The notes: a model not told the origin generated them from the letters alone. DNA of 64,000 bases from Paenibacillus arenosi (GCF_014841135.1 NZ_JACYTN010000006.1:62001-126000); one strand, 5' to 3'. Positions 43,748 to 53,451 are shown, counted from the stretch's first letter. Made by a program: numbers and translations.

Positions 43748-45247
43748 TCACTGGTTACTATCAGACTGCGGGTCTTTCGATGAAGAACGATTGCTTGTAT
43801 GATCATTCTCACTACTGTTAGGGCTGTTCTGCACAGGCGATCCCCTATAGCTGTAGTGTGACTGAGGTGTTAATAGCATATCGACTGTCAGATCTTTGCG
43901 ACGAAATGGAAAGAGCGGAAATAAATAAGGTCTCCCCAAGCTTGTTTGTCTCAGCAAATGTATAAATATAAGCATGGCTACAAATACAATGCCAAGAACT
44001 CCCCATAAACCTGCCATTATGATCATCGGGTAACGAATTAATCGTATACTTCCACTCATTAAGTAGTTTGGAGTGGTAAAAGAGCCAAGTGCAGCCAAAG
44101 CAACCAGCATAATTAAAATATTGCTTGTAAATCCAGCCTGTACAGCAGCTTGGCCAATTACGATCCCACCAACAATACCAATCGTTTGACCTACTTTCGT
44201 CGGTAAGCGAACACCAGCTTCTCGCAAAAACTCCATCGTCATCTCTAGCATCAATGTCTCTAATAAAGGTGGAAATGGAACTTTGGAACGTGTTTCAATA
44301 AGCGATACAATTAAGGCTGGCGGAATCATTTGATAATGAAACGTTAGCGCAGCGACATAAATTGGTGTCAAAAATACGGACATCATTAGCCCTATAAATC
44401 GCAGCATCCGAATAAAAAGACCTGTTCCCCAACTCATATATCGATCTTCTACCGATAAGAAGAAATCAATAAACGAGCTTGGGCCGATAATAACATGCGA
44501 GTCTCCCTCCATGAAAATGACAATTTTACCTTCCATTAGAGCCTGTATCGTACGGTCAGGACGTTCTGTCAAGGTCATTAACGGAAAAAGGGCGTACGGA
44601 TGATTTTGAAGCTTCTGCATAAGCAAAGCATTGCCGAGCAATCCATCCGTTTTGATTTGTTCTAGTCTGGACTTTACATATTTGATATACTGCTCGTCTA
44701 CATATTCCGACATATAGGTAAGCTGAATACGAGTTTCCATTTTTTTACCTATTATATGAGGTTCTACTACCAAGCCTGGACTTTTGATGTAAGAGCGTAG
44801 AACGGCAATATTTTCACCAAGCGATTCGTTAAACGCTAATACAGGGCCAAAAATAACCGTTTCATTTTCCGAAGCTGCAATTGCTCTAGTGGGGAAATGT
44901 GCTATATTGCATAAAAGGCCTTCATATTCATCCATTACAGCAATATATACATGCCCTTGCAGCAGCTTCAACGCGACTTGATCCAGATTGCCTTCCCGCT
45001 CAATTTCGCATATCGTTATCGTCTGCCTAATCAGTTCCGTATTTACTTCATCTTCATCCATCATCGTAAGCACACCGAGGATCGAAGAGCTTAACACCTT
45101 CGTGTCAATTAATCCAGATATGTAACACACAGCTACAGAAGAATTAACCCCATGAATAACCAAGTCTGAGCAATTTGGCAGCAGCTTTTTCAGCTCTACT
45201 TTTAAATAGGCGGCCATGTCAGAAATCTTTATATTTGAAACTGTCAT
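43748..45247 (-). CDS. GerAA-type spore germination protein
   Basis: A 499-aa protein, the A subunit of a germinant receptor. ATG at 45247 is chosen for AAGGAGG upstream. The N-terminal soluble domain (1-250) includes DMAAYLKVELKKLLPNCSD and a VNSSVAVCYISGLID segment. The C-terminal membrane part includes IVIFMEGDSHVIIGPSSFIDFF and the conserved PPLLETLMLEMTMEFLREAG. The disordered C-terminal tail is Ser/Asn-rich. It heads the three-gene operon. The complete receptor supports an endospore-forming host. Confidence 0.95.
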   Translation of the reverse strand: MTVSNIKISDMAAYLKVELKKLLPNCSDLVIHGVNSSVAVCYISGLIDTKVLSSSILGVLTMMDEDEVNTELIRQTITICEIEREGNLDQVALKLLQGHVYIAVMDEYEGLLCNIAHFPTRAIAASENETVIFGPVLAFNESLGENIAVLRSYIKSPGLVVEPHIIGKKMETRIQLTYMSEYVDEQYIKYVKSRLEQIKTDGLLGNALLMQKLQNHPYALFPLMTLTERPDRTIQALMEGKIVIFMEGDSHVIIGPSSFIDFFLSVEDRYMSWGTGLFIRMLRFIGLMMSVFLTPIYVAALTFHYQMIPPALIVSLIETRSKVPFPPLLETLMLEMTMEFLREAGVRLPTKVGQTIGIVGGIVIGQAAVQAGFTSNILIMLVALAALGSFTTPNYLMSGSIRLIRYPMIIMAGLWGVLGIVFVAMLIFIHLLRQTSLGRPYLFPLFPFRRKDLTVDMLLTPQSHYSYRGSPVQNSPNSSENDHTSNRSSSKDPQSDSNQ

Positions 45248-45435
45248 TCTACTGCTCCTCCTTCCAGTTGGCATTACCGGAAATTATCCCCCATTCGTTA
45301 CAAAACCATGCAGATTATTGTGTTTGTAATGAACTTCGTCAAAAAGAGCAGTATACTAAGAGCAGCATCTAACATCGAACGCTCATACATACAATTGCCA
45401 ATCTATATAGATATAAAGAGTTACGGAGGAACAAC

Positions 45436-48400
45436 ATGTTTAACCAACTGGAATCTTACAGTGATGTGGAAGATATATGCGGCAGAACTTCTTATAGCAG
45501 AGGTCTTAAGTATTACATGACTCGTCGCATCATTGAATTTAAACAAGTAACAGAGCATTTATACGCAGCTCTCGTACGCGGCAGCGAGGATTACAGTGTC
45601 CAAGTTAGGCTGCCAACGGTAAAGGAAGTAGAAGCAAGCTGTACTTGTCCTGCTTCCAATACTTATTTTGCTTATTGCAAACATATCGCTGCCGTCATGC
45701 TAGCGGTTTGCGACAGCAGATTTGACAAAAAAACGGCTGATCAATATTTACCGAGCGCTCTCCAGAATAGATATCCTGCCGCGATTAGTTCCAAAGATAC
45801 GGCATTAACGCGCAATATGATTTCTATTTTCGGCAGCCAAGCGTACCAATCAGCGTCACAAGACGATTATGACGCCTACGAAGACGATGATTATGCGCGT
45901 GAAACGCTTCAAGTAGAATGGATCTGCCATGCCGTATCCCATGCACGCAGAAGTTACTTCGCGCTTGAATTTCGAGTTGGGCCACAGCGACTGTATATCG
46001 TACCCAAAGTAAGGGAGTTTTTGACGGCGTTTGCCCAAGCTCAACCGTTTGCATTTTCTAAAAAGTTCACCTACAGCCCTGATCAATATCGGTTCTCGGA
46101 ACAGGATGAAGCTATTATCCGCAAGCTTATCGACATCGTGCGGATCGAAGAAAGTTACTATGACCTTATGTATGGCTTAAATAGCAGCGGTAGGCTTGGC
46201 ACAGAACGGACCATTGTCATTCCACCTCATATGTGGGAGGAAACGATCCCTTTACTGCTGCAAGTTCCGATTCGAATCGAGCAAGATACGAAACAATACG
46301 ATCTTAGACTTGGAGAACAAGGCAAAGTGCCTCTTTCCTTTCGGATCAAGCAGGAAGAAACGGATATTTACGAACTTGCTATTGAAGGCTTACAAACCGC
46401 ACTGCCTATGGAGCAGTATGGCTACATATGTGCAGAGGGCATGCTCTGCCCTGTAAGCGACCTTCAGTTGGACCAATTTACAGCACTAAAGAAGCTGTTC
46501 TATATGTCTCGCAGCAACGAGGTTCGTATTGCAGCTACTGAGCTCCCTGCTTTTATTGAACGGGCACTCCCAGGAATTAAAGCACTTGGCCATGTTTCGA
46601 TTGGACCTGAAATTGCCGATAAGATTGTAAGCCCAAGTCTCATAACTAAGATCTACATTGATAGATTAGACAACAACTTATCGGTCTTGGTCGAATTTAT
46701 TTATGATGATAAAGTCATCTACCCGTTTCAACCTGAGCAGGTTTCGATGGAACAGGACGTAGAACGCTATGTACTGCGCAGCTACGAGCAGGAGAATGAA
46801 ATCGTGCGAATTCTGGAACAATCTGGCCTTCGCAACAATGGCAAGCAGCTGTACACCAATGATGAAGAAGCAATATACAGCTTCCTGTATCACTTGCTGC
46901 CCAAGTTGGAGCCGATAGCGCAGATCTACTCCACGGAAACGGTCAAATCTCTGATGTTCCAAGCTCCACAGCAGCCTAGAGCGATGTTGGACGTAGATGC
47001 AGCTACAGATTGGCTTGAGGTCAAGTTCGACATGGCAGGCATTGAGCAAAGTGATATTCACGACATCCTCTTCTCTATTTTGGAGAAGAAAAAGTATTAT
47101 CGCTTGCCAAGCGGTGCTTTTCTTTCATTGGAGCAAGAAAGTTATCGCCAATTCGGCGATCTAATGCATGAGGTAGGCATGAGCCGTACAGAAGTACAGC
47201 AGGATCGGATCTTCCTACCGATAACGAGAGGTCTTAGTCTTATTGAGACAGGAGACGACTATCGTGCGCGCGGGATGAAGTTTGGCAAGCAACTACGCCA
47301 GATGTTGGATCACATGAAAAGGCCAGAAGACTTGGAGTTTGAGGTTCCTGCTCCATTGGTGAATGTACTTCGGGATTATCAAACCTATGGCTTCCACTGG
47401 CTCAAAACGTTGTCCTACTATCGCTTTGGCGGCATTTTAGCTGATGATATGGGGCTTGGTAAGACACTGCAAAGTATCTCCTATATCGTTTCGGAACGTG
47501 AAGCAATTAACAAGGAGCAGTTGGAAACCAACAAGCCTGTACTCGTCGTAGCGCCTGCATCATTGGTCTACAACTGGCGCAATGAGCTTCACAAGTTCGC
47601 ACCTCAGTTAAGGGTAGAACTTGCAGCAGGCTTGAAGGATGAGCGCAGCCAAGTCATTGAGTCCTTAGAGGAAGTAGATGTGCTGATTACTTCTTATCCT
47701 TCATTACGTAGGGACATTCACCTGTATGAAAATATTACGTTCAGCATCTTGCTACTAGACGAGGCACAAACGATCAAAAATGAAGCAACACAGGCTTCCA
47801 GAGCAGTCAGACAAATTACAGCAAGCCGTAGATTCGCCCTTACAGGCACGCCGATCGAAAATTCCGTCGAAGAAATATGGGCGATCTTTGAAGCTGTATT
47901 CCCTGGTTTATTTACGAGCAAAAAGTCATTCCAAGCCCTTACTCGTGAAGAACTGGCACGCAAAGTAAGACCATTTATATTGCGACGTCTCAAGCAAGAT
48001 GTATTGAAAGAACTACCAGACAAAATTGAAACCTTGCATATGACGGAGCTATCCCTTGATCAGAAAAAGCTTTACTTGGCTTATTTGAGCAGACTTCAAG
48101 AGGAAACACTCGAAGTATTGGCAGCGGAAGGCTTCCAAAAAGGACGGATGAAAATACTCGCGGGCATCACTCGCTTGCGGCAGCTCTGCTGTCATCCAGC
48201 CTTGTTCGTACAAGAGTATGAAGGAACTTCAGGCAAGCTCGAACAGCTGCTAGAGCTTGTAGAAGAATGCATGAGCAGCGGCAAGCGGATGCTTATCTTC
48301 TCACAGTTCACGAGCATGCTGGAGCTTATTCGCAGCGAACTCGAGCTGTGCGGCAGATCGGCCTTCTATCTAGATGGCAAGACACCTCCTAAAGAGCGGG

Positions 48401-48744
48401 TGGAGCTGTGTCAGCGATTTAACGAAGGGGAACGCGATATTTTCCTTATCTCTCTCCGTGCAGGAGGAACAGGGCTTAATCTAACTGGTGCAGATACGGT
48501 CGTCCTATATGACTTATGGTGGAACCCTGCTGTTGAACAGCAAGCTGCCGACCGTGCGCATCGTATCGGTCAAAAAAATGTGGTGCAGGTCATTCGCCTT
48601 GTCACGCATGGTACAATTGAAGAGAAAATCTATGAACTGCAGCAGCGCAAAAAAGATTTGATACATGAGGTAATCCAACCAGGTGAAGAAACGCAATCTG
48701 CCATTACGGAACAGGAAATTCGTGAAATATTAAGTATCAATTGA
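45436..48744 (+). CDS. SNF2/HepA-family helicase with SWIM zinc finger
   Basis: An 1102-aa protein preceded by GGAGGAAC. Residues 50-95 form a SWIM zinc finger (CTCPASNTYFAYCKHIA). From about 650 to the end runs a SNF2 ATPase: Walker A ADDMGLGKTLQS, motif II LLLDEAQTIKN, SRRFALTGTPIENS, and helicase-C motifs ISLRAGGTGLNLTGADTV and DRAHRIGQ. The middle part (100-640) is a bacterial SNF2 N-domain. Such proteins translocate on double-stranded DNA and act in transcription or repair. It is divergently transcribed from the ger operon. A terminator follows at 48871. Confidence 0.95.
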   Translation: MFNQLESYSDVEDICGRTSYSRGLKYYMTRRIIEFKQVTEHLYAALVRGSEDYSVQVRLPTVKEVEASCTCPASNTYFAYCKHIAAVMLAVCDSRFDKKTADQYLPSALQNRYPAAISSKDTALTRNMISIFGSQAYQSASQDDYDAYEDDDYARETLQVEWICHAVSHARRSYFALEFRVGPQRLYIVPKVREFLTAFAQAQPFAFSKKFTYSPDQYRFSEQDEAIIRKLIDIVRIEESYYDLMYGLNSSGRLGTERTIVIPPHMWEETIPLLLQVPIRIEQDTKQYDLRLGEQGKVPLSFRIKQEETDIYELAIEGLQTALPMEQYGYICAEGMLCPVSDLQLDQFTALKKLFYMSRSNEVRIAATELPAFIERALPGIKALGHVSIGPEIADKIVSPSLITKIYIDRLDNNLSVLVEFIYDDKVIYPFQPEQVSMEQDVERYVLRSYEQENEIVRILEQSGLRNNGKQLYTNDEEAIYSFLYHLLPKLEPIAQIYSTETVKSLMFQAPQQPRAMLDVDAATDWLEVKFDMAGIEQSDIHDILFSILEKKKYYRLPSGAFLSLEQESYRQFGDLMHEVGMSRTEVQQDRIFLPITRGLSLIETGDDYRARGMKFGKQLRQMLDHMKRPEDLEFEVPAPLVNVLRDYQTYGFHWLKTLSYYRFGGILADDMGLGKTLQSISYIVSEREAINKEQLETNKPVLVVAPASLVYNWRNELHKFAPQLRVELAAGLKDERSQVIESLEEVDVLITSYPSLRRDIHLYENITFSILLLDEAQTIKNEATQASRAVRQITASRRFALTGTPIENSVEEIWAIFEAVFPGLFTSKKSFQALTREELARKVRPFILRRLKQDVLKELPDKIETLHMTELSLDQKKLYLAYLSRLQEETLEVLAAEGFQKGRMKILAGITRLRQLCCHPALFVQEYEGTSGKLEQLLELVEECMSSGKRMLIFSQFTSMLELIRSELELCGRSAFYLDGKTPPKERVELCQRFNEGERDIFLISLRAGGTGLNLTGADTVVLYDLWWNPAVEQQAADRAHRIGQKNVVQVIRLVTHGTIEEKIYELQQRKKDLIHEVIQPGEETQSAITEQEIREILSIN

Positions 48745-49132
48745 TGTCTGCATCATTGCTCATTCACTTGTTTGTAAAATCGTATGAAGCAGTATCCTTT
48801 TCAAGTTTTCAAATGTTCAAGAAATAAACATACAGCAAGCATTATTCGATATGCCATACCATAAGTAAAAGAGAGGGTCTGTCCGCACATTACTCTGCTG
48901 ACAAGACCCTCTTTATATTTCATCTTTGAATATGGCTGCTGCATCCTAGAATCTTATGGTGCAGTGTTTAGCTAACGGATACCATTGACGTTATTTAGAC
49001 CAAATTGTCTGTGTTCAAATTTTAACGGGCGCGAGAGCGCTTATTTTCGCAATATTCATGCATTCATTCGCTCCCGCATACCATTCCAACTTCATATGCC
49101 AGAAGCTGTTTTTACAAATCGCCAACGTTCCG
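48745..49132. other. Intergenic region with one terminator
   Basis: About 390 bp between convergent genes. The terminator at 48871-48913 is the only element I can support. The small open frames here (for example 49015-49218) look like chance. Confidence 0.55.
48871..48913 (+). terminator. Terminator after SNF2 helicase gene
   Basis: Arms GAGGGTCTGTC and GACAAGACCCTC pair with a one-base bulge, then a T-rich stretch. Confidence 0.8.
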
Positions 49133-50194
49133 CTATTCTTCTTGTGAGAAATATACTTTGTAATAATGAAGCTTGCGCTCTTCGTCATAGCCCCGTTCCA
49201 CATAGGGGAAGCTTTCACTCTTCAGCTTCAACTCAACCCCGGTGTCAGTCTTAATCACGTTGCGCAGCGTTTTCTTCGCTTTCTTCAAAGCTGTTTGTGA
49301 AATCGGCATCGCATCAAATGGAGGTAGCTCATTCATTTCGGTATACGATTCTTTGTATACTTTGAACATTTCACCTTGATTATGATCCTGAAGGACGTTA
49401 TGAATGAACTCCTCTTCCTCGAACTTATCCGTGCGAGAGAAATACTCCATCGTGCTGTTGATGAATTCCAGCTTCTCCTTCTTCTCTGGCTGCTCTGAGG
49501 CTGGAGCAATCACATTGTCATAAAACTCATTCACCATCTGAATCGCGTGGTCTGTATAGTAGTTCTCGTCTTCCATAAACGTAACGTTCAGGAAGTCCTC
49601 CATCCAGTACATTGCCGCATCTTGCGTCTTTCCAGCTGTCGCGTCAACTACGCCTACTACGAAGCCGCCGACCGCCTTTACATTCAAGATCAGGCAGCCC
49701 TTATCCAGCTTACGAACGTTGACGCCTTCTTCGATTAGCAAGCCCAGATCATCCATGTTCGGTTCATCTAGCTTCAAATACACATCTTTATTCTCCGACT
49801 TAAACAGCCCAATAGCGTCAATGCTGAAGTCGTTATATAAAATGTTGTTCAAATGCACGACATAAAGCTCACCTGACTTTATTTGTGGATGCGATGACTG
49901 CTCATACAAATGATTTAAAATGTGTACGGATTGCTCTTGAAATGTATTAGGCTGGTCAAACATACGACTTGCGTACGTATACACCTCATTCATCGACAGA
50001 TCCGTTTCATGATGAAACCGATAAAACATATCGAATTTGAAGCTCGTCAAAAAATATTTTAACAACGTATCGCGTACTTCCTCACTCGGTACTTCATATC
50101 GAGTTTGCGAAATACGTACGCCCTCATCTCTAGATTTATTCCCTACTTTGTGAACGACCATCTGGTGAATATCTACCTTGGACAGATCAATCAT
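49133..50194 (-). CDS. NdpA-type 37-kDa nucleoid-associated protein
   Basis: A 353-aa protein starting MIDLSKVDIHQMVVHKVGNK, the signature of the NdpA/YejK family (PF04245). ATG at 50194 is preferred; a further in-frame start at 50218 lacks a better ribosome site. Other family landmarks are ELYVVHLNNILYNDFSIDAI and a C-terminal FPYVERGYDEERKLHYYKVY. YejK proteins bind DNA and can contact topoisomerases; some homologues lie in phage defence settings, but nothing here shows that. It is convergent to the SNF2 helicase. Confidence 0.88.
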   Translation of the reverse strand: MIDLSKVDIHQMVVHKVGNKSRDEGVRISQTRYEVPSEEVRDTLLKYFLTSFKFDMFYRFHHETDLSMNEVYTYASRMFDQPNTFQEQSVHILNHLYEQSSHPQIKSGELYVVHLNNILYNDFSIDAIGLFKSENKDVYLKLDEPNMDDLGLLIEEGVNVRKLDKGCLILNVKAVGGFVVGVVDATAGKTQDAAMYWMEDFLNVTFMEDENYYTDHAIQMVNEFYDNVIAPASEQPEKKEKLEFINSTMEYFSRTDKFEEEEFIHNVLQDHNQGEMFKVYKESYTEMNELPPFDAMPISQTALKKAKKTLRNVIKTDTGVELKLKSESFPYVERGYDEERKLHYYKVYFSQEE

Positions 50195-50401
50195 CCTGCT
50201 CACTCTCTCTTTCTCCAAACGTCACATCTCACCATTGTACCCTGATTGCCACTCAAAGAAAATAGCTAACAACATTAACCTGCATTTTACTATTTGGCAT
50301 ACTGCTATTTGGATCAGTCGGGGCAAGCCAAGCCCGCCCTGCATACATTGTTAGCATGCCAATTATGATGCATCAGCAGAAGCGGAAAGGAGTTGCCCCA
50401 T

Positions 50402-50893
50402 ATGGCAAACATGTCTTCCTTTTTCCCATGGCAGAAATTTCAAGAGCAATTCGGGATTACGATGCCAATAAACCCCTCACAGCTATTATCGCAAACGGCC
50501 ATCCAAAAATATGTCGAGGAAGAAATCAAACGCTCCTTTTCCAAAGCATTTGATCAAGCCGAGTACACTTCCGATACAACCGATCCCCCTCCCTCAACTT
50601 CTCCAGCGACTAGTGGTAAACCAGGATGGTCTTCCAGAGAAACGGATCATGAAATAACAATTGAAGTGAAAATGTCTAAAAAAACAAAGCCTCAAGATGT
50701 ACGCTTGCAAATGAACCCAACACAGCTTCTGATCCAAAATACAAGTACATCTCGTAAACAGCTTATCCCCCTATCTGCCCCAGTATTTCCAAAGAGCACA
50801 CGCGCCACTATTCAAGACAAAAAGCTCCGTATTGTCATGCGTAAACAAGCTGCAGGCAATATGCAAAATATTGATATCCAAATTGTTGATTAG
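50402..50893 (+). CDS. Hsp20/alpha-crystallin-like protein
   Basis: A 163-aa protein. ATG at 50402 is chosen because AAAGGAG lies 9 bases upstream. The N-terminal 50 residues are helical (FPWQKFQEQFGITMPINPSQL), followed by a Pro/Ser/Thr-rich linker and a beta-rich domain (HEITIEVKMSKKTKPQDVRL to DKKLRIVMRK) resembling small heat-shock domains. It could be a spore-associated small chaperone, as it directly precedes gerP-like genes. The Hsp20 assignment is by strand pattern, without the classic A-x-x-x-G-V-L motif, so it is moderate. Confidence 0.65.
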   Translation: MANMSSFFPWQKFQEQFGITMPINPSQLLSQTAIQKYVEEEIKRSFSKAFDQAEYTSDTTDPPPSTSPATSGKPGWSSRETDHEITIEVKMSKKTKPQDVRLQMNPTQLLIQNTSTSRKQLIPLSAPVFPKSTRATIQDKKLRIVMRKQAAGNMQNIDIQIVD

Positions 50894-51008
50894 ATTGTCA
50901 GTAAGTAATATTTGATCACTTTCAATATTCACCCTAGACCAAGTTCCTTCTTATGGGCGTATGACATAGAATACGGTTAGACGGATTACAGTCAAAGGAT
51001 GGATGGAT

Positions 51009-51224
51009 ATGCCTAACGTATTTAACATTTTCAACATTCGTGTCAATGCCATATCCAGTAACGGGTCCTTTAATTTAGGGAATACGATTATAAAAGGCAA
51101 TTCAACGGAAACAAAAAGTGTAGGCGGAAACTCTGTCGTTGGTGATTGCACCACTTCCATTAATAGTGAAAGTAATTTGGTCAACAACCCTGATGTCATA
51201 TCAAGTCCAAGTGTGGTCATATAG
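51009..51224 (+). CDS. GerPF/GerPA-like spore germination protein
   Basis: A 71-aa protein. ATG at 51009 is chosen because AAAGGA lies 9 bases before it; 51003 is too close. The pattern MPNVFNIFNIRVNAISSNGS, FNLGNTIIKGNS, then KSVGGNSVVGD fits the GerPA/GerPF family, small spore coat proteins that let germinants reach the inner membrane. It is the first of three small gerP-type genes with short gaps. Confidence 0.8.
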   Translation: MPNVFNIFNIRVNAISSNGSFNLGNTIIKGNSTETKSVGGNSVVGDCTTSINSESNLVNNPDVISSPSVVI

Positions 51225-51232
51225 AGGTGTAC

Positions 51233-51493
51233 ATGATGAACATCTGTATTAATCAAATACGCGTTAATGTCCTGAGCAACCTAGCTTCCATTAATATCGG
51301 TACGACATTTTTGGGCAGCAACCAAAATGCAACGAGCCAAGTTCCAACTCCTGAAGGCGAAACTCCGCCGGCTATGAACTCTGGTCATACACAGTCATCG
51401 GAGCCTGTAGCAGTCCCTGAAGCTGAGCTTATGGAAGAGCCTATCATCCTTCCGCAACTTGGAATGCCACCAATTGAAAGGCCAATAGAATAA
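51233..51493 (+). CDS. GerPB/GerPD-like small spore protein
   Basis: An 86-aa protein (ATG at 51233 or 51236 after AGAGG). The N-terminal 35 residues (NICINQIRVNVLSNLASINI) match the short strand pattern I-x-V-x(4)-L-S-x-S, then IG, of GerPB/GerPD proteins. The rest is a Pro/Glu-rich tail. It lies 9 bp after the GerPF-like gene. The exact subtype is uncertain. Confidence 0.65.
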   Translation: MMNICINQIRVNVLSNLASINIGTTFLGSNQNATSQVPTPEGETPPAMNSGHTQSSEPVAVPEAELMEEPIILPQLGMPPIERPIE

Positions 51494-51516
51494 AAAATTA
51501 GTATGGAGGCGATTCG

Positions 51517-51978
51517 ATGCAGCCTTACTCATCCTCACCTTCTACCTTTTACGTGTGGCAGGCCTTAGAGGAACGGATACGCTCCATGGAAGCTCGCATT
51601 TCACAATTAGAAACTCAAGTCCAACAGCAAAAATTAGAGAATCAAACACTACAAGAAAAAATAAAAGAAACTAAACCTATTCAAATTGGCACGATCAACT
51701 ATAAAATTCAAGAATTGCACGTTAGTGACTTATCAGGAACGCTCAATGTCGGATTAACGGCACTTACAGATGAAAAAGAGCTGCAAAAGCTAATGGGCTC
51801 GCTCAAGGAACAAGGAGAAAAGCAAATGGAGAACATGGATACAACTTATTCGAATGAGACTAATGTCTATGATATGTCAAAGCTGGATGAGGAAAAGCAA
51901 GGAGAAAACAATCAACATCATAGTAAAAATCAAAATAATGATACTAGCAAACAACAAAAGAGCACCGCATTCGAATAA
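51517..51978 (+). CDS. GerPC-like spore germination protein
   Basis: A 153-aa protein with a coiled-coil N-terminal region (LEERIRSMEARISQLETQV) followed by the GerPC core: IQIGTINYKIQELHVSDLSG and then TLNVGL. The C-terminal 45 residues are Asn/Gln/Lys-rich and disordered. GerPC acts in the spore coat permeability complex. It ends just before a terminator, so the three gerP-type genes, possibly with the Hsp20-like gene, form one operon. Confidence 0.82.
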   Translation: MQPYSSSPSTFYVWQALEERIRSMEARISQLETQVQQQKLENQTLQEKIKETKPIQIGTINYKIQELHVSDLSGTLNVGLTALTDEKELQKLMGSLKEQGEKQMENMDTTYSNETNVYDMSKLDEEKQGENNQHHSKNQNNDTSKQQKSTAFE

Positions 51979-52003
51979 TTCGAGTGCAGTGCTCTTTATC
52001 GTA
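51959..52003. terminator. Bidirectional terminator between gerPC-like gene and rplT
   Basis: Arms AAGAGCACcGCATTCGAAT-type and TTCGAGTGCaGTGCTCTT pair around a small loop, with A and T runs on the two sides. It ends both convergent transcripts. Confidence 0.85.
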
Positions 52004-52015
52004 TAACGCAAGCTA

Positions 52016-52375
52016 CTATGCGTTGATTTTTTGTTTAGCTACTGTTGCCAAAGAGTTGAACGCGTTGATATCGTTCACTGCAAGATCAGCAAGCATTTTA
52101 CGGTTGATGTTTACTTCAGCAAGCTTCAAGCCGTGCATGAATTTGCTGTAGGACAAACCGTTCATACGAGCAGCTGCGTTGATACGAGCGATCCACAATT
52201 TGCGGAAATCGCGCTTCTTAACGCGACGATCGCGGTATGCATAAAGCAAGGATTTCATTACTTGCTCGTTAGCTGTCTTAAATAGACGGTGCTTGGAACC
52301 AAAGTAACCTTTAGCTAGTTTTAGTACTTTTTTATGACGACGACGTGTAGTAAATCCGCCTTTAACTCGTGCCAT
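52016..52375 (-). CDS. rplT: 50S ribosomal protein L20
   Basis: A 119-aa ribosomal protein L20 of exact family length and sequence pattern ([60 protein letters not shown]). It binds 23S rRNA early in 50S assembly and represses its own operon through the leader RNA in Firmicutes. Last gene of infC-rpmI-rplT, followed by a terminator. Confidence 0.98.
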   Translation of the reverse strand: MARVKGGFTTRRRHKKVLKLAKGYFGSKHRLFKTANEQVMKSLLYAYRDRRVKKRDFRKLWIARINAAARMNGLSYSKFMHGLKLAEVNINRKMLADLAVNDINAFNSLATVAKQKINA

Positions 52376-52451
52376 TCTAGTAACCTCCCAATCGAATCAT
52401 GTATCCGAATTATTGCTTGAGCCGTTTGTGCGACTGCAAGTTCTTACGTTA

Positions 52452-52652
52452 TTACTTCAAGTTAGCCAATTGCTGTTTCAAACGGTTCACGTCACCAGGA
52501 GCCATTACTGGGTTTCCAGCGAGAACGCGCTTTTGACGTCCGGACTTATGGGACAACAGGTGGTTTCTGTAAGCTTTGTAACGGCGAACTTTACCAGTAC
52601 CTGTAATTTTGAAGCGGCCTTTAAGGCTGCTGTGCGTTTTCATTTTAGGCAT
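52452..52652 (-). CDS. rpmI: 50S ribosomal protein L35
   Basis: A 66-aa ribosomal protein L35. The start MPKMKTHSSLKGRFKITGTG with GAGGAGG upstream is clear; the longer frame beginning at 52682 is not. It is a small basic protein of the 50S subunit, located between infC and rplT in the conserved operon. Confidence 0.97.
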   Translation of the reverse strand: MPKMKTHSSLKGRFKITGTGKVRRYKAYRNHLLSHKSGRQKRVLAGNPVMAPGDVNRLKQQLANLK

Positions 52653-52715
52653 AATCATTTCCTCCTCAATAATCAAATCCAATCCGCCACCTTCTCTGCG
52701 TGGCGGGAGGACTCG

Positions 52716-53228
52716 TTAGTTGCTCTTAGGCGCTAGAATCATTATCATGCTGCGGCCTTCAAGCTTAGGTTGACGCTCGATTGTGCAAAGCTCTTCAACC
52801 TCTTTCTTAACGCGCTCCAACACGCGTTGACCGATTGAAGCATGTGTAATCTCACGACCGCGGAAGCGAACAGAGCATTTCACTTTGTCCCCATCTTTGA
52901 GGAACTTAACAACGTTACGAAGCTTCGTTTGGTAGTCGTTTTCCTCGATGTTTGCGCGGAACCATACTTCCTTCACGTCAACAACCTTCTGGTTCTTGCG
53001 AGCTTCTTTCTCTTTCTTCTGCTGCTCATAGCGGAACTTTCCATAGTCCATAATGCGACATACTGGCGGCTTCGCCTGTGGTGCCACGTTAACCAAGTCC
53101 AATTCTGCATCAATAGCCATTTGAAGAGCTTCACGGAAAGGTTTAATACCTAACTGTTCACTATCTGGTCCGACAAGACGAACTTCCTTAGCACGAATTT
53201 CTTCATTGATCATATGTTCCTTGCTAAT
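52716..53228 (-). CDS. infC: Translation initiation factor IF-3, with likely ATT start
   Basis: A 170-aa initiation factor IF-3. The conventional ATG at 53213 gives a protein missing the N-terminal residues ISKEH that IF-3 usually has. An in-frame ATT at 53226-53228 restores ISKEHMINEEIRAKEV and has GGAGGTG seven bases before it. Near-universal infC genes use ATT or ATA starts as part of autoregulation by IF-3. Domains: N-terminal ribosome-binding part (1-75) with KPPVCRIMDYGKFRYEQQKK, linker, and C-terminal domain. I therefore annotate ATT as the start, although automated tools will often use ATG. Confidence 0.93.
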   Translation of the reverse strand: MSKEHMINEEIRAKEVRLVGPDSEQLGIKPFREALQMAIDAELDLVNVAPQAKPPVCRIMDYGKFRYEQQKKEKEARKNQKVVDVKEVWFRANIEENDYQTKLRNVVKFLKDGDKVKCSVRFRGREITHASIGQRVLERVKKEVEELCTIERQPKLEGRSMIMILAPKSN

Positions 53229-53265
53229 GACCTTCCACCTCCATCATTTATATCCCCAAATTCAT

Positions 53266-53420
53266 CAAAAAAGGGATGCGTGCTCATAAAAGAGCCCACA
53301 TCCCTCACTTATCATCACACGTGAGTATCGCACTAAAAGCGATAAGTTTCATAGACCAGCCAACTCTGAGTCGGTCAGGTGAGAAGCGGGCGCTCCTGCT
53401 TTCGTATTAGTCGTACTCAA
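53266..53420 (-). promoter_or_regulatory. L20-type leader RNA with attenuator hairpin
   Basis: Minus-strand leader before infC with a terminator-like hairpin: AGGGATG, then GGGCTC and GAGC, CATCCCT arms (53273-53305), then T6 (53267-53272). The upstream part, with the stretch CTTCTCACCTGACCGACTC, has the position and size of the Firmicute L20 leader, where L20 favours the terminator to shut off the operon. I did not verify the full fold. Confidence 0.75.
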
Positions 53421-53422
53421 GT

Positions 53423-53451
53423 AATATATCATATGCGATGTACAGAGTCAA
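53423..53451 (-). promoter_or_regulatory. Promoter of the infC operon
   Basis: Minus strand -35 TTGACT (53446-53451), 17-bp spacer, -10 TATATT (53423-53428). Transcription would start near 53416, giving a leader of about 190 bases before infC. Confidence 0.75.

Noticed and set aside
49133-50194. Nucleoid-associated protein and SNF2 helicase as a two-gene defence system
   Set aside because: The genes are convergent and separated by a terminator, and both families are common housekeeping genes.
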